Source of the DNA: Variibacter gotjawalensis
GTDB taxonomy: Bacteria > Pseudomonadota > Alphaproteobacteria > Rhizobiales > Xanthobacteraceae
Reading direction: 5' to 3'
Assembly (NCBI RefSeq): GCF_002355335.1
Contig: NZ_AP014946.1
Span: 2,991,501 to 3,055,500 of the forward strand
DNA length: 64,000 nucleotides
The translations under genes and the position numbers were made by a program. Within the stretch, counting starts at the first letter, position 1; each line of letters starts with the position of its first letter. Positions 1-8,404 of the stretch are shown here, in pieces. Below the pieces are notes generated by a model. That model ran no database searches. It had not been told where the DNA came from and saw nothing but the letters and a program-made list of their open reading frames with translations.

Positions 1-263
1 TCATCCTCGACACCGAGGAAAAGCGCACGCGCTCCGCCAAGATGGGCATCAAAGACCCGCAGAAGCTCTATCAGATCGAAGACATGGTGCGCGGTGACTG
101 CTTATTTGCAGCGACCGGTGTCACCAGCGGGTCGTTCCTGCGCGGTGTCCGCTTCGGCAAAGAGACCATCGAGACCGAGACGGTCGTGATGCGGTCGGCC
201 ACCGGCACGGTGCGCTGGATCCGCGCCGAGCACCGCCAGCTCGACAAATTCCACCTCGATTGA
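1..263 (+). CDS. glpX: Fructose-1,6-bisphosphatase class II (GlpX), 3' end only
   Basis: Partial gene cut by the left window edge; the first complete codon begins at base 3 and the frame stays open to the TGA at 261-263. The visible C-terminal part (ILDTEEKRTRSAKMGIKDPQ, then DMVRGDCLFAATGVTSGSFL) matches the end of class II fructose-1,6-bisphosphatases of the GlpX family, in which the DCxFAATGVT segment is conserved. The family dephosphorylates fructose 1,6-bisphosphate (or sedoheptulose 1,7-bisphosphate) in gluconeogenesis and the Calvin cycle. recJ follows 33 bases downstream on the same strand, so co-transcription is likely. The start and N-terminal half cannot be assessed. Confidence 0.9.
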   Translation, partial: ILDTEEKRTRSAKMGIKDPQKLYQIEDMVRGDCLFAATGVTSGSFLRGVRFGKETIETETVVMRSATGTVRWIRAEHRQLDKFHLD

Positions 264-296
264 GATAGCGCCGCCGAGCACATACGTTAGCGGCGG

Positions 297-2132
297 ATGA
301 CTTCCGAACGAATTCCAGCCTTCCTCGGCGTGACGCAATCGCTCACCGGCCGCCTCTGGCGCGACCGGTTGGATGCGCGCGGGCAGGCGGCTGCGATCGC
401 GATCGGCCAGCGCCTCGGCTCAGGCGATCTTCTCGCACGCGTGCTCGCCGGGCGCGGCGTCGGCGCAGACGAAGCGGGCCTCTACCTCAATCCCTCGTTA
501 CGCGATTTGCTGCCGGACCCGGACTGCATCACCGACATGGGCGCTGCGACGGCGCGCTTGGCGGACGCCATCCTCGCCCACGAGCAGATTGCTATCTTTG
601 GGGATTATGATGTCGACGGAGCCACTTCCGCCGCATTGTTGACTCGCTTTCTGAGCCACTGCGGCCTCGATCCTTTTATCCACATTCCGGATCGCATCTT
701 CGAAGGCTACGGTCCGAACATCGAAGCCATACGCGCGCTGCGCGACCGCGGCGCAAAACTGCTCGTCACCGTCGACTGCGGCACGACGAGCATCGAGGTG
801 CTCGCGGAAGCCGCGAAGCTGGGCCTGCAGACCGTCGTCATCGACCATCACCAGGTCGGCGAGCAACTTCCGGCCGTCGCCGCGATCGTCAATCCAAACC
901 GGCAGGATTGTCTGTCCGGCCTCGGCCACCTCGCGGCGGTTGGTCTCGTCTTCGTCACGCTCGTCGCGCTCAACCGCGAATTGCGTCAGCGCGGTTTTTG
1001 GACCACAACGCGACCTGAGCCCAACCTTCTCGATTGGCTCGATCTCGTCGCGCTCGGCACCGTCGCGGACGTTGCACCGCTGACAGGACTGAACCGCGCT
1101 TTCGTTCAGAAAGGGCTGATCGCGATGCGGCGCCGCGACAGCATCGGCCTCACCGCGCTGATGGACGCGTCGCGGCTTACCGGTCCTCCGGAACCGTGGC
1201 ACCTCGGCTTTATGCTCGGCCCGCGCATCAACGCGGGCGGCCGCATTGGCCGCGCCGAGCGCGGCGTCGAACTCCTGCTCGAGAAGGACCCGACGCGCGC
1301 CGCGGCACGCGCCGCCGAGCTTGACCGCCTCAACACGGAGCGCCGCGCGATCGAGCTAGAGACGCTCGCCGAAGCGGAAGCCGAAGCGCTTGCCGCGCTC
1401 GGCCTCGAAGAACGCGGCGCCGTCGTCGTTGCGGCCGGCAACGGCTGGCATCCCGGTGTTGTCGGCCTAGTCGCGGCGCGGTTGAAGGAACGCTACGGGC
1501 GTCCAGCCTTCGCGATCACCTTCGACGAGAACGGCATCGGCACCGGCTCCGGCCGCTCGATCCTCGGCGTCGATCTCGGAACCTCGGTGCGTGCCGCGAT
1601 GACGTCAGGCATTCTCATGAAGGGCGGTGGTCACGCGATGGCGGCCGGCATCACGTTGCGCCGTGAAGCGCTCGGCGATTTCCGTGCGCACCTCGAAGGC
1701 GCACTGGCGAACGCTGTCGATGCGGCGCGTCAGAACGATGCGCTGCTGGTGGACGGCGCGCTGTCGGCTGCGGCTGCGAACAGCGAGCTGATCGCGTCGA
1801 TTGCGAGTGCGGGACCCTTCGGTTCCGGCAATCCTGAGCCGATGTTGGTTTTCCCGCGCCACACACTCGCGTTCGCCGAGGAAGTTGGCGGCGCGCATGT
1901 TCGTGCGCGTTTCCGCTCACCGGACGGCGCATTTTTGCAAGCCGTAGCTTTCCGCGCTGTTGGGCAAGACCTCGGCCGCGCGCTGCTTGAGCGGCGCGGC
2001 CAGACCGTGCACGTCGCCGGAACGTTGTCGGTCGACCGCTGGCAGGGTGCCGAGCGCGTGCAGCTGCGCATCGTTGACGTCGCCTCCGCCGAAAGCGGTC
2101 GCGCGTCACAGCCCTTGGCGCAACCGCGTTAG
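297..2132 (+). CDS. recJ: Single-stranded-DNA-specific exonuclease RecJ
   Basis: A 611-residue protein with the full DHH/DHHA1 architecture of RecJ, the 5'-3' single-strand exonuclease used in RecF-pathway recombination and mismatch repair. Visible motifs are DYDVDG at residues 103-108, DHH at 183-185 (metal-binding catalytic motifs), and the GGHAMAAG signature of the DHHA1 domain near residue 444. Length is normal for the family. It starts 33 bases after glpX. Its 3' end overlaps the convergent lytic transglycosylase gene by 27 bases, so the last residues of both proteins share DNA. The start codon ATG has only a weak ribosome-binding site (GCGGCGG). Confidence 0.97.
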   Translation: MTSERIPAFLGVTQSLTGRLWRDRLDARGQAAAIAIGQRLGSGDLLARVLAGRGVGADEAGLYLNPSLRDLLPDPDCITDMGAATARLADAILAHEQIAIFGDYDVDGATSAALLTRFLSHCGLDPFIHIPDRIFEGYGPNIEAIRALRDRGAKLLVTVDCGTTSIEVLAEAAKLGLQTVVIDHHQVGEQLPAVAAIVNPNRQDCLSGLGHLAAVGLVFVTLVALNRELRQRGFWTTTRPEPNLLDWLDLVALGTVADVAPLTGLNRAFVQKGLIAMRRRDSIGLTALMDASRLTGPPEPWHLGFMLGPRINAGGRIGRAERGVELLLEKDPTRAAARAAELDRLNTERRAIELETLAEAEAEALAALGLEERGAVVVAAGNGWHPGVVGLVAARLKERYGRPAFAITFDENGIGTGSGRSILGVDLGTSVRAAMTSGILMKGGGHAMAAGITLRREALGDFRAHLEGALANAVDAARQNDALLVDGALSAAAANSELIASIASAGPFGSGNPEPMLVFPRHTLAFAEEVGGAHVRARFRSPDGAFLQAVAFRAVGQDLGRALLERRGQTVHVAGTLSVDRWQGAERVQLRIVDVASAESGRASQPLAQPR

Positions 2133-3347
2133 CACCTTGAGGCCTGCATAGCCGTCCGCCGGAGCAAGACCGGCGCGCTTCTGGAAGTTGCGGATGGCGA
2201 CCATCGTGTCGCGACCCACGCGGCCATCGGTGCCGCCGGTGTCGAAGCCGAGCCGCGTGAGGCGCTGCTGGACTTCCTGAATTTCCGGCAGCGTCAACGC
2301 ACGCTCACCGCCCGGAAACTGCTGCGCGAACGGAGCATCGCCGCGAATGCGGTCGCCGAGATGCACGATGGCGAGTGCGTAGTTGAATGATGGATTGTAC
2401 GAGCGCACCGCGAGGAAATTCTGCCCGATCAAGAAAGCCGGACCGCCATCGACCGGCTGCCACAGCCGCGCATTGCCGAGGCGCGGGAAGCCGCGCGGTC
2501 CCGCCGGCTGCACGCCGGCCGATTTCCACGCATCGAGCGAACGCGTCGTTGAGCGATCGGCTTTGATGCCAGGCGGAACGCGAACTTCGCAGCCCCAGTC
2601 TTGGCCTTTGACGTATTTGCCGCGCGAGATGAGGTAGCGCGCCGTTCCCGCGAGCGCGTCGGGGATGCTGTACGGCGAGATGCGGCCGTCGCCGTCGTAG
2701 TCTTTGCCGATGTTGAGCCAAACCTCGGGCATCCACGCCGTGTGGCCCATCGCGCCGGCCCAGGAACCTTGCATCTCCTGCGGCTGCGCCCAGCCGCGGT
2801 CCACGATCACGAGCGCGTTGAGAAGTTCCTGCTCCCAATAGGTCCGCCGCCGCGCATCGCCCCAAGCGAGCGCCGCGAGCGCCGGAATGATCGGCCGCTG
2901 ATGCTTCGGATTGAGCACGACATCGCCGAACGCCGACTCCATACCCCACAGCCCGACGATGGTGTAGCGGTCGACACCGAACTCGCGCTCGATGCGGGAG
3001 AGCAGAGCGGAGTGCTCGCGAAGTTTCTCCTTGCCGGTCCGCACGCGCCAGTCGGAGACGCGGCGGTTGAGATACTGCCAGGTGTCCTCGTGAAACTCGT
3101 CCTGCTTCTGGTCCAGCGCGTAGACCGAGGTATCCGGCTGGATCGACTTCATGACGCGCGAGTAGGTCGCGTCGGAGATCCCGCGCTTCTGCGCGCGTGG
3201 GCGGAAACTCTCCACCCATTGGTCGAAGGGTTGCTTGGCGAAGGCAAGATCGGGCAGCAGAACGCTGCCGGCCGCGGCGCCGGCAGCCGTCAGAAGGGCG
3301 CGTCGAGATAGCGCGCTCAAGGGGAACCCTGCAGAATCGTACCGCAT
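2106..3347 (-). CDS. Lytic murein transglycosylase, MltB/SLT_2 type, with peptidoglycan-binding domain
   Basis: A 413-residue exported enzyme predicted to cleave peptidoglycan glycan strands with formation of 1,6-anhydro muropeptides. The N-terminus carries a twin-arginine-like signal (SRRALLTAAGAAAGSVLL, arginines 15-16, ending LAFA). The SLT_2 catalytic domain spans roughly residues 40-335, with the probable catalytic Glu137 in GLWGMESAFG. A peptidoglycan-binding domain of the PF01471 type ends the protein (IQEVQQRLTRLGFDTGGTDG). I chose the ATG at 3347 because the frame upstream reads through the small Cys-rich gene in a non-protein-like composition and the signal peptide begins here. That small gene lies 44 bases upstream and is probably co-transcribed. 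Confidence 0.93.
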   Translation of the reverse strand: MRYDSAGFPLSALSRRALLTAAGAAAGSVLLPDLAFAKQPFDQWVESFRPRAQKRGISDATYSRVMKSIQPDTSVYALDQKQDEFHEDTWQYLNRRVSDWRVRTGKEKLREHSALLSRIEREFGVDRYTIVGLWGMESAFGDVVLNPKHQRPIIPALAALAWGDARRRTYWEQELLNALVIVDRGWAQPQEMQGSWAGAMGHTAWMPEVWLNIGKDYDGDGRISPYSIPDALAGTARYLISRGKYVKGQDWGCEVRVPPGIKADRSTTRSLDAWKSAGVQPAGPRGFPRLGNARLWQPVDGGPAFLIGQNFLAVRSYNPSFNYALAIVHLGDRIRGDAPFAQQFPGGERALTLPEIQEVQQRLTRLGFDTGGTDGRVGRDTMVAIRNFQKRAGLAPADGYAGLKVLTRLRQGL

Positions 3348-3391
3348 AGGTTTGAGGCTAAAGGAGGCAGGCGCCGAATTAAAGGCGTGCG

Positions 3392-3706
3392 CTACCGGCG
3401 GTTGATCGAGCTGGTCGTAACCGGGCTGCCGTGGCGCTTTGCGCGGCGAATCTTGCTCGGCTTCGACTGGAACACCGAGCGACAGCCAGGGCTGAGCTGC
3501 GGCATCGACCGCTTCAGACAGCTCACGATGGCCGGTTCGTTCGGGATCGAGCCGAGGCATAACCGGAACACGTCGGGAGTGCAGGCGCGTTGATCTTCGG
3601 CGCTGCCACGCTCTTTCAGACGCACGGCATTCGGTGCCGCGGCAGCGGAGCCGACTGAGGCAGCGACCGCAAAAGCGACCGAAACGGCGATAAAGCGAAC
3701 CTTCAT
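3392..3706 (-). CDS. Small secreted cysteine-rich protein
   Basis: A 104-residue protein starting at the ATG at 3706. It has a clear Sec signal peptide (MKVRFIAVSVAFAVAASVGS, cleaved after the ASVGSAAAA segment) and then a short domain with four cysteines (ACTPDVFRLC, VSCLKR, PGCRSVF). This Cys-rich pattern (ACTPDVFRLC...IPN...CL...L.P.CR.VF) is widespread in small periplasmic proteins of Hyphomicrobiales; their function is unknown. The last 25 residues are basic. It lies just upstream of the lytic transglycosylase on the same strand, which suggests an envelope role, but that is inference only. Confidence 0.75.
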   Translation of the reverse strand: MKVRFIAVSVAFAVAASVGSAAAAPNAVRLKERGSAEDQRACTPDVFRLCLGSIPNEPAIVSCLKRSMPQLSPGCRSVFQSKPSKIRRAKRHGSPVTTSSINRR

Positions 3707-3895
3707 GGCAACCCCAACACGCAAAACCCCTCACCACACGCTGCGCTAGATTGGTAAATGAGAGGTTTCAATGAACCGCTTTGAAGGTCGCAAAGCTGCG
3801 GTAGCATGCGACAACAGCGAAAAACGTGATCGGCCGCTCAGCCGGGTTGCGACGGGCGAAGGCCTTGTGGTGGGAGCTTGAGTAGTGCCGAACGA

Positions 3896-4624
3896 ATGTC
3901 CGTGTCTCGTTGGATCCGCTCGATGCTCGATATAACTCAAGCCTTTTTCATTGCTTTTGAAATGCTTGCGCGGGGCGACGCCGAGTTGATGTCGATCATC
4001 TTTCTGTCGCTGCGGGTCAGTTTGACCGCAACCATCGTCGCCACTGCCGTCGCTGCTCCGCTCGGGGTTCTGCTGGCGATGGCCAGATTTCGCGGGCGGG
4101 TTGTTCTGGTCGTCGTGGCGAACGCGATGCTTGGCTTGCCGCCGGTCGTCGTAGGGCTCGCGGTTTATCTGATCCTATCGCGATCAGGCCCGCTCGGCTC
4201 ACTCGGCTGGCTGTTCACCCCGGCCGCCATGATCGTAGCGCAGATCGTTCTGACGTTTCCGATCGTCCTTGCGTTGGTGCATAGGCTGACGGAATCGCTT
4301 TGGCACGATTACGGCGATCACCTTCGTGTGGACGGCGCATCGCGTCCACGGACTGTCTATGAATTGCTGTATATCGGTCGCGCCGGGCTATTAACGGCGT
4401 TTCTTTTCGCGTTCGGCCGTGCGATCGCCGAAGTCGGTGCGATCATCGTCGTCGGCGGCAATATCCGCGGCGTGACGCGGACGATGACGACATCGATCGC
4501 GCTGGAAACGAGTAAGGGCGAACTCGCGCTCGCCCTTGGCCTCGGTATCGTCCTTGTTGCGATCAGCCTTGCAGTCAGTATCGCGTCGTTCTCGCTACAA
4601 AGCTTGACCGGCCGCGATCGTTAG
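3896..4624 (+). CDS. tupB: Tungstate ABC transporter permease TupB
   Basis: About 242 residues with five or six hydrophobic segments and the ABC permease EAA-type loop (HLRVDGASRPRTVYELLYIGRAGLLTAF region). The segments LMSIIFLSLRVSLTAT, GLPPVVVGLAVYLILSRSGP and AEVGAIIVVGGNIRGVTRTM are typical of TupB/WtpB permeases for tungstate. In the same frame TTG 3878, ATG 3896 and ATG 3923 are all possible starts; none has an ideal ribosome-binding site, and 3896 gives a family-typical length. The gene faces tupA tail-to-tail with a 4-base overlap of stop codons (TTAG). No ATPase gene (tupC) is adjacent, which is unusual because tup genes normally form one tupABC operon. Confidence 0.9.
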   Translation: MSVSRWIRSMLDITQAFFIAFEMLARGDAELMSIIFLSLRVSLTATIVATAVAAPLGVLLAMARFRGRVVLVVVANAMLGLPPVVVGLAVYLILSRSGPLGSLGWLFTPAAMIVAQIVLTFPIVLALVHRLTESLWHDYGDHLRVDGASRPRTVYELLYIGRAGLLTAFLFAFGRAIAEVGAIIVVGGNIRGVTRTMTTSIALETSKGELALALGLGIVLVAISLAVSIASFSLQSLTGRDR

Positions 4625-5448
4625 CTGCGCGCCGGGATCGCGTTCGGGAAGAACAGCTGCTGACCTTCGATCTTGTAGTTGGCGATTTCGCTTTGGCCTT
4701 CTGTTGAGATCAGCCACTGAATGAAGGCTTCGCCGTCGGCCGCTTTGACCCCGGCGTGTTTTGCCGGGTCAACCAGCATGACGCCGTACTGGTTGAACAG
4801 CTTTTGGTCGCCTTCAACGAGGATGCCGAGTTCGCGCCGATTCTTGAACGACAGCCAGGTCCCGCGATCGGCGAGGACGTATGCGTCGGCTGCCGCGGCC
4901 ATGTTGAGGGCAGGGCCCATGCCCTGGCCGATCTCCCGATACCAATCGCCCTTGATGGTCGGGAGATCGATGTCGGCCGCTTTCCAATAGCGCAGCTCTG
5001 CCTGATGCGTCCCGGAACGATCGCCGCGTGAGATGAAGGCTGATTTTGCGGCCGCGATCTTACGCAGAGCTTCCAGCACGTCCTTCCCGCCCGCGATCTT
5101 CGCGGGATCAGCCTTCGGGCCGACGATAATGAAATCGTTGTACATCACTTCGAAGCGCTTCTTGGCCCAGCCTTCGGCGATGAATTTCTCTTCGGCGAGC
5201 TTGTCATGAACGAATACGACGTCGGCATCGCCGCGGCGGCCGACATCGAGGGCTTGTCCGGTACCGAGTGCCACGACGCGAACGCTGATACCTGTCTTTT
5301 GGGTAAAGCGCGGCAACAGATAGCCGAACAGGCCCGATTGCTCGGTGGACGTCGTGGATGCGACCGTGATGAACCGCTCTTGGGCGCGACCTTCGGTCGC
5401 GATCGTCAAAGCGATTGCAATCAATAACCAACTCAAGACTTTTCGCAT
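4621..5448 (-). CDS. tupA: Tungstate-binding periplasmic protein TupA
   Basis: A 275-residue solute-binding protein with a Sec signal peptide (residues 1-23, ending EGRAQ). The TupA hallmark TTST follows at residues 32-35 (ASTTSTEQSGLFGYLLP), and ISRGDRSGTHQAE is the second oxyanion-binding loop. TupA proteins bind tungstate far more tightly than molybdate. The ATG at 5448 is preferred over an upstream in-frame ATG (5475) because GGAG sits 5 bases before it and the signal peptide starts there. The gene diverges from fdhD across a 79-base gap and converges on tupB, so binding protein and permease are on opposite strands. Position beside two formate dehydrogenases points to tungsten supply. Confidence 0.95.
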   Translation of the reverse strand: MRKVLSWLLIAIALTIATEGRAQERFITVASTTSTEQSGLFGYLLPRFTQKTGISVRVVALGTGQALDVGRRGDADVVFVHDKLAEEKFIAEGWAKKRFEVMYNDFIIVGPKADPAKIAGGKDVLEALRKIAAAKSAFISRGDRSGTHQAELRYWKAADIDLPTIKGDWYREIGQGMGPALNMAAAADAYVLADRGTWLSFKNRRELGILVEGDQKLFNQYGVMLVDPAKHAGVKAADGEAFIQWLISTEGQSEIANYKIEGQQLFFPNAIPARS

Positions 5449-5527
5449 TCTTGCTCCATCCCTGGGCCCAATCACCAGTGCCTTACCGGTACTGTTCGCG
5501 GGCCTCCCCGACCTCTATTATGGGGTT

Positions 5528-6427
5528 ATGTCAGATGTCGTGAATAGACTTAAGCCCCCGCCCGATGACTATTTGCTGAAGCCGGACCCGGCAGACCCGC
5601 GGCTGACCGTGCGGGTCACCGGCATAGATCATACGGGCGCGCGTGCCGAAGCCTCGGTCACTGTCGAGCGCCCTTTGACGATCTACCTCAACGCGCAAGA
5701 GATCGTCACCGCGATGACGATCGGCGACTATCCGGAATATCTGGCGGTAGGGTTCCTGCTCAATCAAAACATGCTGCGCACGGATGACGTCATCACGGAC
5801 GTCGAATACGACGACGATCTAGAAGTCGTCGTCGTACGCACCGAGCGCGCGACCAACTACGAAACGAAACTGAAGAAGAAGGTACAGACTTCGGGTTGCG
5901 CACAAGGCACCGTCTTCGGCGATCTAATGGACGTGATCGAGAATGCCAATCTGCCTGCTGCGGCTTTACGCACGTCGTGGCTTTACGCGCTGACGCATAA
6001 GATCAACACGACGCCGTCTCTGTATCTCGAAGCCGGCGCCATTCATGGCTCGATCCTCGCTCAAGGGGATCGGCCGCTGATCTATATGGAGGATGTCGGA
6101 CGGCATAACGCAGTCGATAAAATCGCCGGCTATATGCATCGGCATGACATTCTGGCGCACGACAAGATCTTTTATACGACGGGACGCCTGACGTCCGAGA
6201 TGGTGATCAAGACGGTGCGTATGGGCATCCCAATTTTGGTCTCGCGTTCCGGCTTTACCGCGTGGGGCGTCGAGCTCGCACGCAAAGCGGGACTCACGTT
6301 GATTGGACGCGCGCGCGGCAAACGCTTTCTCGCGCTTTCCGGCGAGGACCGCATCATTTTCGATCAGGACTTGGATCATGTCGAGGACGAGGGTCGCAAG
6401 CATCGCCGCAAAGGCGCCGAAGACTGA
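5528..6427 (+). CDS. fdhD: Formate dehydrogenase accessory sulfurtransferase FdhD
   Basis: A 299-residue FdhD. Members transfer sulfur from a cysteine desulfurase to the Mo/W-bis-MGD cofactor of formate dehydrogenases, giving the essential sulfido ligand. Conserved segments are visible: VERPLTIYLNAQEIVTAMTI, SGCAQG with the probable sulfur-carrying Cys124, MEDVGRHNAVDKI, and YTTGRLTSEMVIK...IPILVSRS. Only one Cys is present where the E. coli protein has a CxxC pair. The open frame extends further upstream, but ATG 5528 begins the recognisable protein and clears the tupA promoter region. The stop overlaps the mobA start by one base (TGATG), so translation of the two is probably coupled. Confidence 0.96.
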   Translation: MSDVVNRLKPPPDDYLLKPDPADPRLTVRVTGIDHTGARAEASVTVERPLTIYLNAQEIVTAMTIGDYPEYLAVGFLLNQNMLRTDDVITDVEYDDDLEVVVVRTERATNYETKLKKKVQTSGCAQGTVFGDLMDVIENANLPAAALRTSWLYALTHKINTTPSLYLEAGAIHGSILAQGDRPLIYMEDVGRHNAVDKIAGYMHRHDILAHDKIFYTTGRLTSEMVIKTVRMGIPILVSRSGFTAWGVELARKAGLTLIGRARGKRFLALSGEDRIIFDQDLDHVEDEGRKHRRKGAED

Positions 6428-7044
6428 TGACGACGACTCTCGGTTTGATCTTGGCAGGCGGGCAGGCGCGCCGCATGGGCGGCGGCGACAAGGCACTGTT
6501 GCGCGTCGGGGGCTCGACCATTCTCGATCGCACGCTGGAACGCTTTGCGCCGCAATGCGCCGACACGATCATCAACGCGAACGGCGATCCTGCGCGCTTT
6601 GATTTCACGGGTCTGACGATCGTGCCCGATGATGTGCCGGGCTCCGCGGGGCCGCTCGCCGGCATTCTGGCAGGGCTTGATTGGTGCGCGGCGCACCGGC
6701 CCGACATCGAGTTTGTCGCAAGCGTTTCAGGCGACTGCCCATTTTTACCGACGGATCTCGTGCGGCGGCTTCATGCTGTACGTGAGGCGGAAAACAAACC
6801 TTTGGCTTGTGCTCAATCCGGCGAATGGCGGCACCCGACGATCGCGCTCTGGCGTGTCGACCTGCGGAGCGATTTGCGGCACGCATTGGTCGATGACGAT
6901 CTGCGGAAGATCGAAGTGTGGACCGCGCGTCACGGCGTCGCGATTGCGAGCTGGCCGGACAAGCCGACCGATCCGTTTTTCAACGTGAATACGCCTGAGG
7001 ATTTGCGTGCCGCAGAGGCGCTGATCGGGGAGCAGACGATTTAA
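6427..7044 (+). CDS. mobA: Molybdenum cofactor guanylyltransferase MobA
   Basis: A 205-residue nucleotidyltransferase that joins GMP to molybdopterin to form MGD, the cofactor form required by formate dehydrogenases. The N-terminal GTP-binding signature LILAGGQARRMGGGDKALL is intact, followed by VPDDVPGSAGPLAGILAGL and the metal-binding SGDCPFLP segment. The C-terminal FFNVNTPEDL motif is also typical. The ATG at 6427 overlaps the fdhD stop by one base and defines a normal-length protein; the longer open frame upstream is only fdhD read in another frame. It converges on the first moeA gene with a 9-base gap. Confidence 0.96.
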   Translation: MTTTLGLILAGGQARRMGGGDKALLRVGGSTILDRTLERFAPQCADTIINANGDPARFDFTGLTIVPDDVPGSAGPLAGILAGLDWCAAHRPDIEFVASVSGDCPFLPTDLVRRLHAVREAENKPLACAQSGEWRHPTIALWRVDLRSDLRHALVDDDLRKIEVWTARHGVAIASWPDKPTDPFFNVNTPEDLRAAEALIGEQTI

Positions 7045-7053
7045 CGCAGGACC

Positions 7054-8325
7054 TCAGGCCAGGAGGCTTGCGTATGGAATGAATCCGATGTCGTCGCCGG
7101 GATCGACACGCGTGACGTCTTCGAGAAGTTCACCGAGGCCGTCGGTTTCCGTCAGCGATGAAATGATGCCCGCGCCGGCTTGCGGATGGATCGTCGCTTC
7201 GAGAACGCCGGCTGCGCTGCGTGCGACTTTGACGCGGATGTATTCGCGGCGATCCTTTTTCTTTTTATAGGCAAAGGTAGAGCGAACCGGAAAAGCGACC
7301 AACGGTTCAGCATTCGCGCCGGCCAATCGAAGCAGGAGCGGGCGGACGACGCGGGCAAAAGTCACAAAAACTGCAACGGGGTTGCCGGGTAGGCCGACGA
7401 ATGCAGCATTGTGGGCGTTGCTCGACGGCACGACGCCCATGGCAACAGGGCGGCCGGGTTTGATGGCGACGCGCCAGAAGACGAGGGAGCCGACGGACTC
7501 TAAGACGGGACGCACGAAGTCGGCCTCGCCGGCCGATACGCCGCCGGACGTAATGATCAGATCGTGATCGGCTGCGGCGTTCTTGAGTGCTTCGGAAAGC
7601 TCCGCGGGATCGTCCTTGAGAATGCCCAAGTCGGTTACGCGCGCACCGAAATTCTCAAGCAGCGCTTTAACCAACGGTCGATTGGCGTCGTAGACTTTTG
7701 CCTTCCTGAGAGGCTCCCCGGCATCTTGCACTTCGTCGCCTGTCGAAAAGAGCGCGACGCGCACGCGTTTCCGTACGCGCAGATCCGTCCGGCCAATCGC
7801 TGCCGCCATCGCCAATTCGGAGGGGCCGAGGCGCGTGCCGGCGGCAAGTGCGATCGCGCCTTTCGCGATGTCCTCACCGGCGGCGCGACTATTTGCGCCG
7901 CGTTTCAAGCCCGGCGGCAAGATGACCGCGCCGTTTTCGTAAGCCACGTCTTCCTGCATGAAAACCGTATCTGCGCCTTCGGGCATCGGCGCGCCGGTGA
8001 AAACGCGGACGGCCGTACCAGGCAGCACGGGCGAGGTCGGCTCCGTTCCGGCAGTGAGTCGCTCGGCGACGCGCAAGCGAGTCCCTCCGTCGGACGAGAG
8101 ATCGCCATGGCGTACCGCATATCCATCGACAGCGGAGTTGGCGAACGGCGGCAAATCGACCGTAGCAATCAGGTCGCGTGCGAGAACGCGTCCACGTGCC
8201 GCCGCGAGCTTGACGGTTGATTGGCCATCGATCGGCGAGATGCGCTCAAGCATAAGACGTTCAACGTCGTCAATCGACATCAACTTCCCGCCGAAAGCGA
8301 AGCAGTCATCGGAGAGTTGCGCCAT
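7054..8325 (-). CDS. moeA: Molybdopterin molybdenumtransferase MoeA (canonical copy)
   Basis: A 423-residue MoeA, which inserts molybdate or tungstate into adenylated molybdopterin. All domains are present: the N-terminal part with FANSAVDGYAVR, FTGAPMPEGADTVFMQED, the MoCF-binding domain with ALFSTGDEV, YDANRP and ITSGGVSAGEADFV, then IKPGRPVAMG and GLPGNPVAVFVTF, and the C-terminal beta domain. The start MAQLSDDCFAFGG is typical for alphaproteobacterial MoeA. It is the most conventional of the three MoeA-type proteins in this cluster and probably carries the housekeeping activity. It lies 75 bases downstream of the MoeA-PBP fusion on the same strand. Confidence 0.95.
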   Translation of the reverse strand: MAQLSDDCFAFGGKLMSIDDVERLMLERISPIDGQSTVKLAAARGRVLARDLIATVDLPPFANSAVDGYAVRHGDLSSDGGTRLRVAERLTAGTEPTSPVLPGTAVRVFTGAPMPEGADTVFMQEDVAYENGAVILPPGLKRGANSRAAGEDIAKGAIALAAGTRLGPSELAMAAAIGRTDLRVRKRVRVALFSTGDEVQDAGEPLRKAKVYDANRPLVKALLENFGARVTDLGILKDDPAELSEALKNAAADHDLIITSGGVSAGEADFVRPVLESVGSLVFWRVAIKPGRPVAMGVVPSSNAHNAAFVGLPGNPVAVFVTFARVVRPLLLRLAGANAEPLVAFPVRSTFAYKKKKDRREYIRVKVARSAAGVLEATIHPQAGAGIISSLTETDGLGELLEDVTRVDPGDDIGFIPYASLLA

Positions 8326-8342
8326 GATACTAGAGTCCTATC
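8326..8342. promoter_or_regulatory. Weak match to the cluster palindrome (GATA-N9-TATC)
   Basis: Immediately upstream of the moeA start, GATA and TATC flank nine bases, giving the same ATA-N9-TAT spacing as the three stronger palindromes at 15086, 18640 and 29773. The inner G-C pair of those sites is missing here, and the position directly next to the start codon does not fit an activator site. It may be chance. Confidence 0.2.
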
Positions 8343-8404
8343 ACGGTTTCGGCCTGAGTCGCGTGAGCGAGGAGAGCGTCTGCAATTTCCTCGGCATTGT
8401 TCAT
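8330..8404 (-). CDS. Possible 24-residue small ORF coupled to moeA-PBP
   Basis: Directly after the MoeA-PBP gene an ATG overlaps its TGA stop (ATGA, 8401-8404). It opens a 24-codon frame, MNNAEEIADALLAHATQAET followed by VIGL, ending in TAG at 8330-8332 just before moeA. The peptide is acidic and could form a helix. The ATGA coupling is the arrangement used by real downstream genes in this cluster, but such a short frame can arise by chance and no homologue is recognised. Confidence 0.2.
   Translation of the reverse strand: MNNAEEIADALLAHATQAETVIGL

Noticed and set aside
3348-3737. N-terminal extension of the lytic transglycosylase to a 543-residue protein
   Set aside because: The extra 130 residues cover the small Cys-rich gene in another frame, lack family similarity and place the Tat signal peptide internally.
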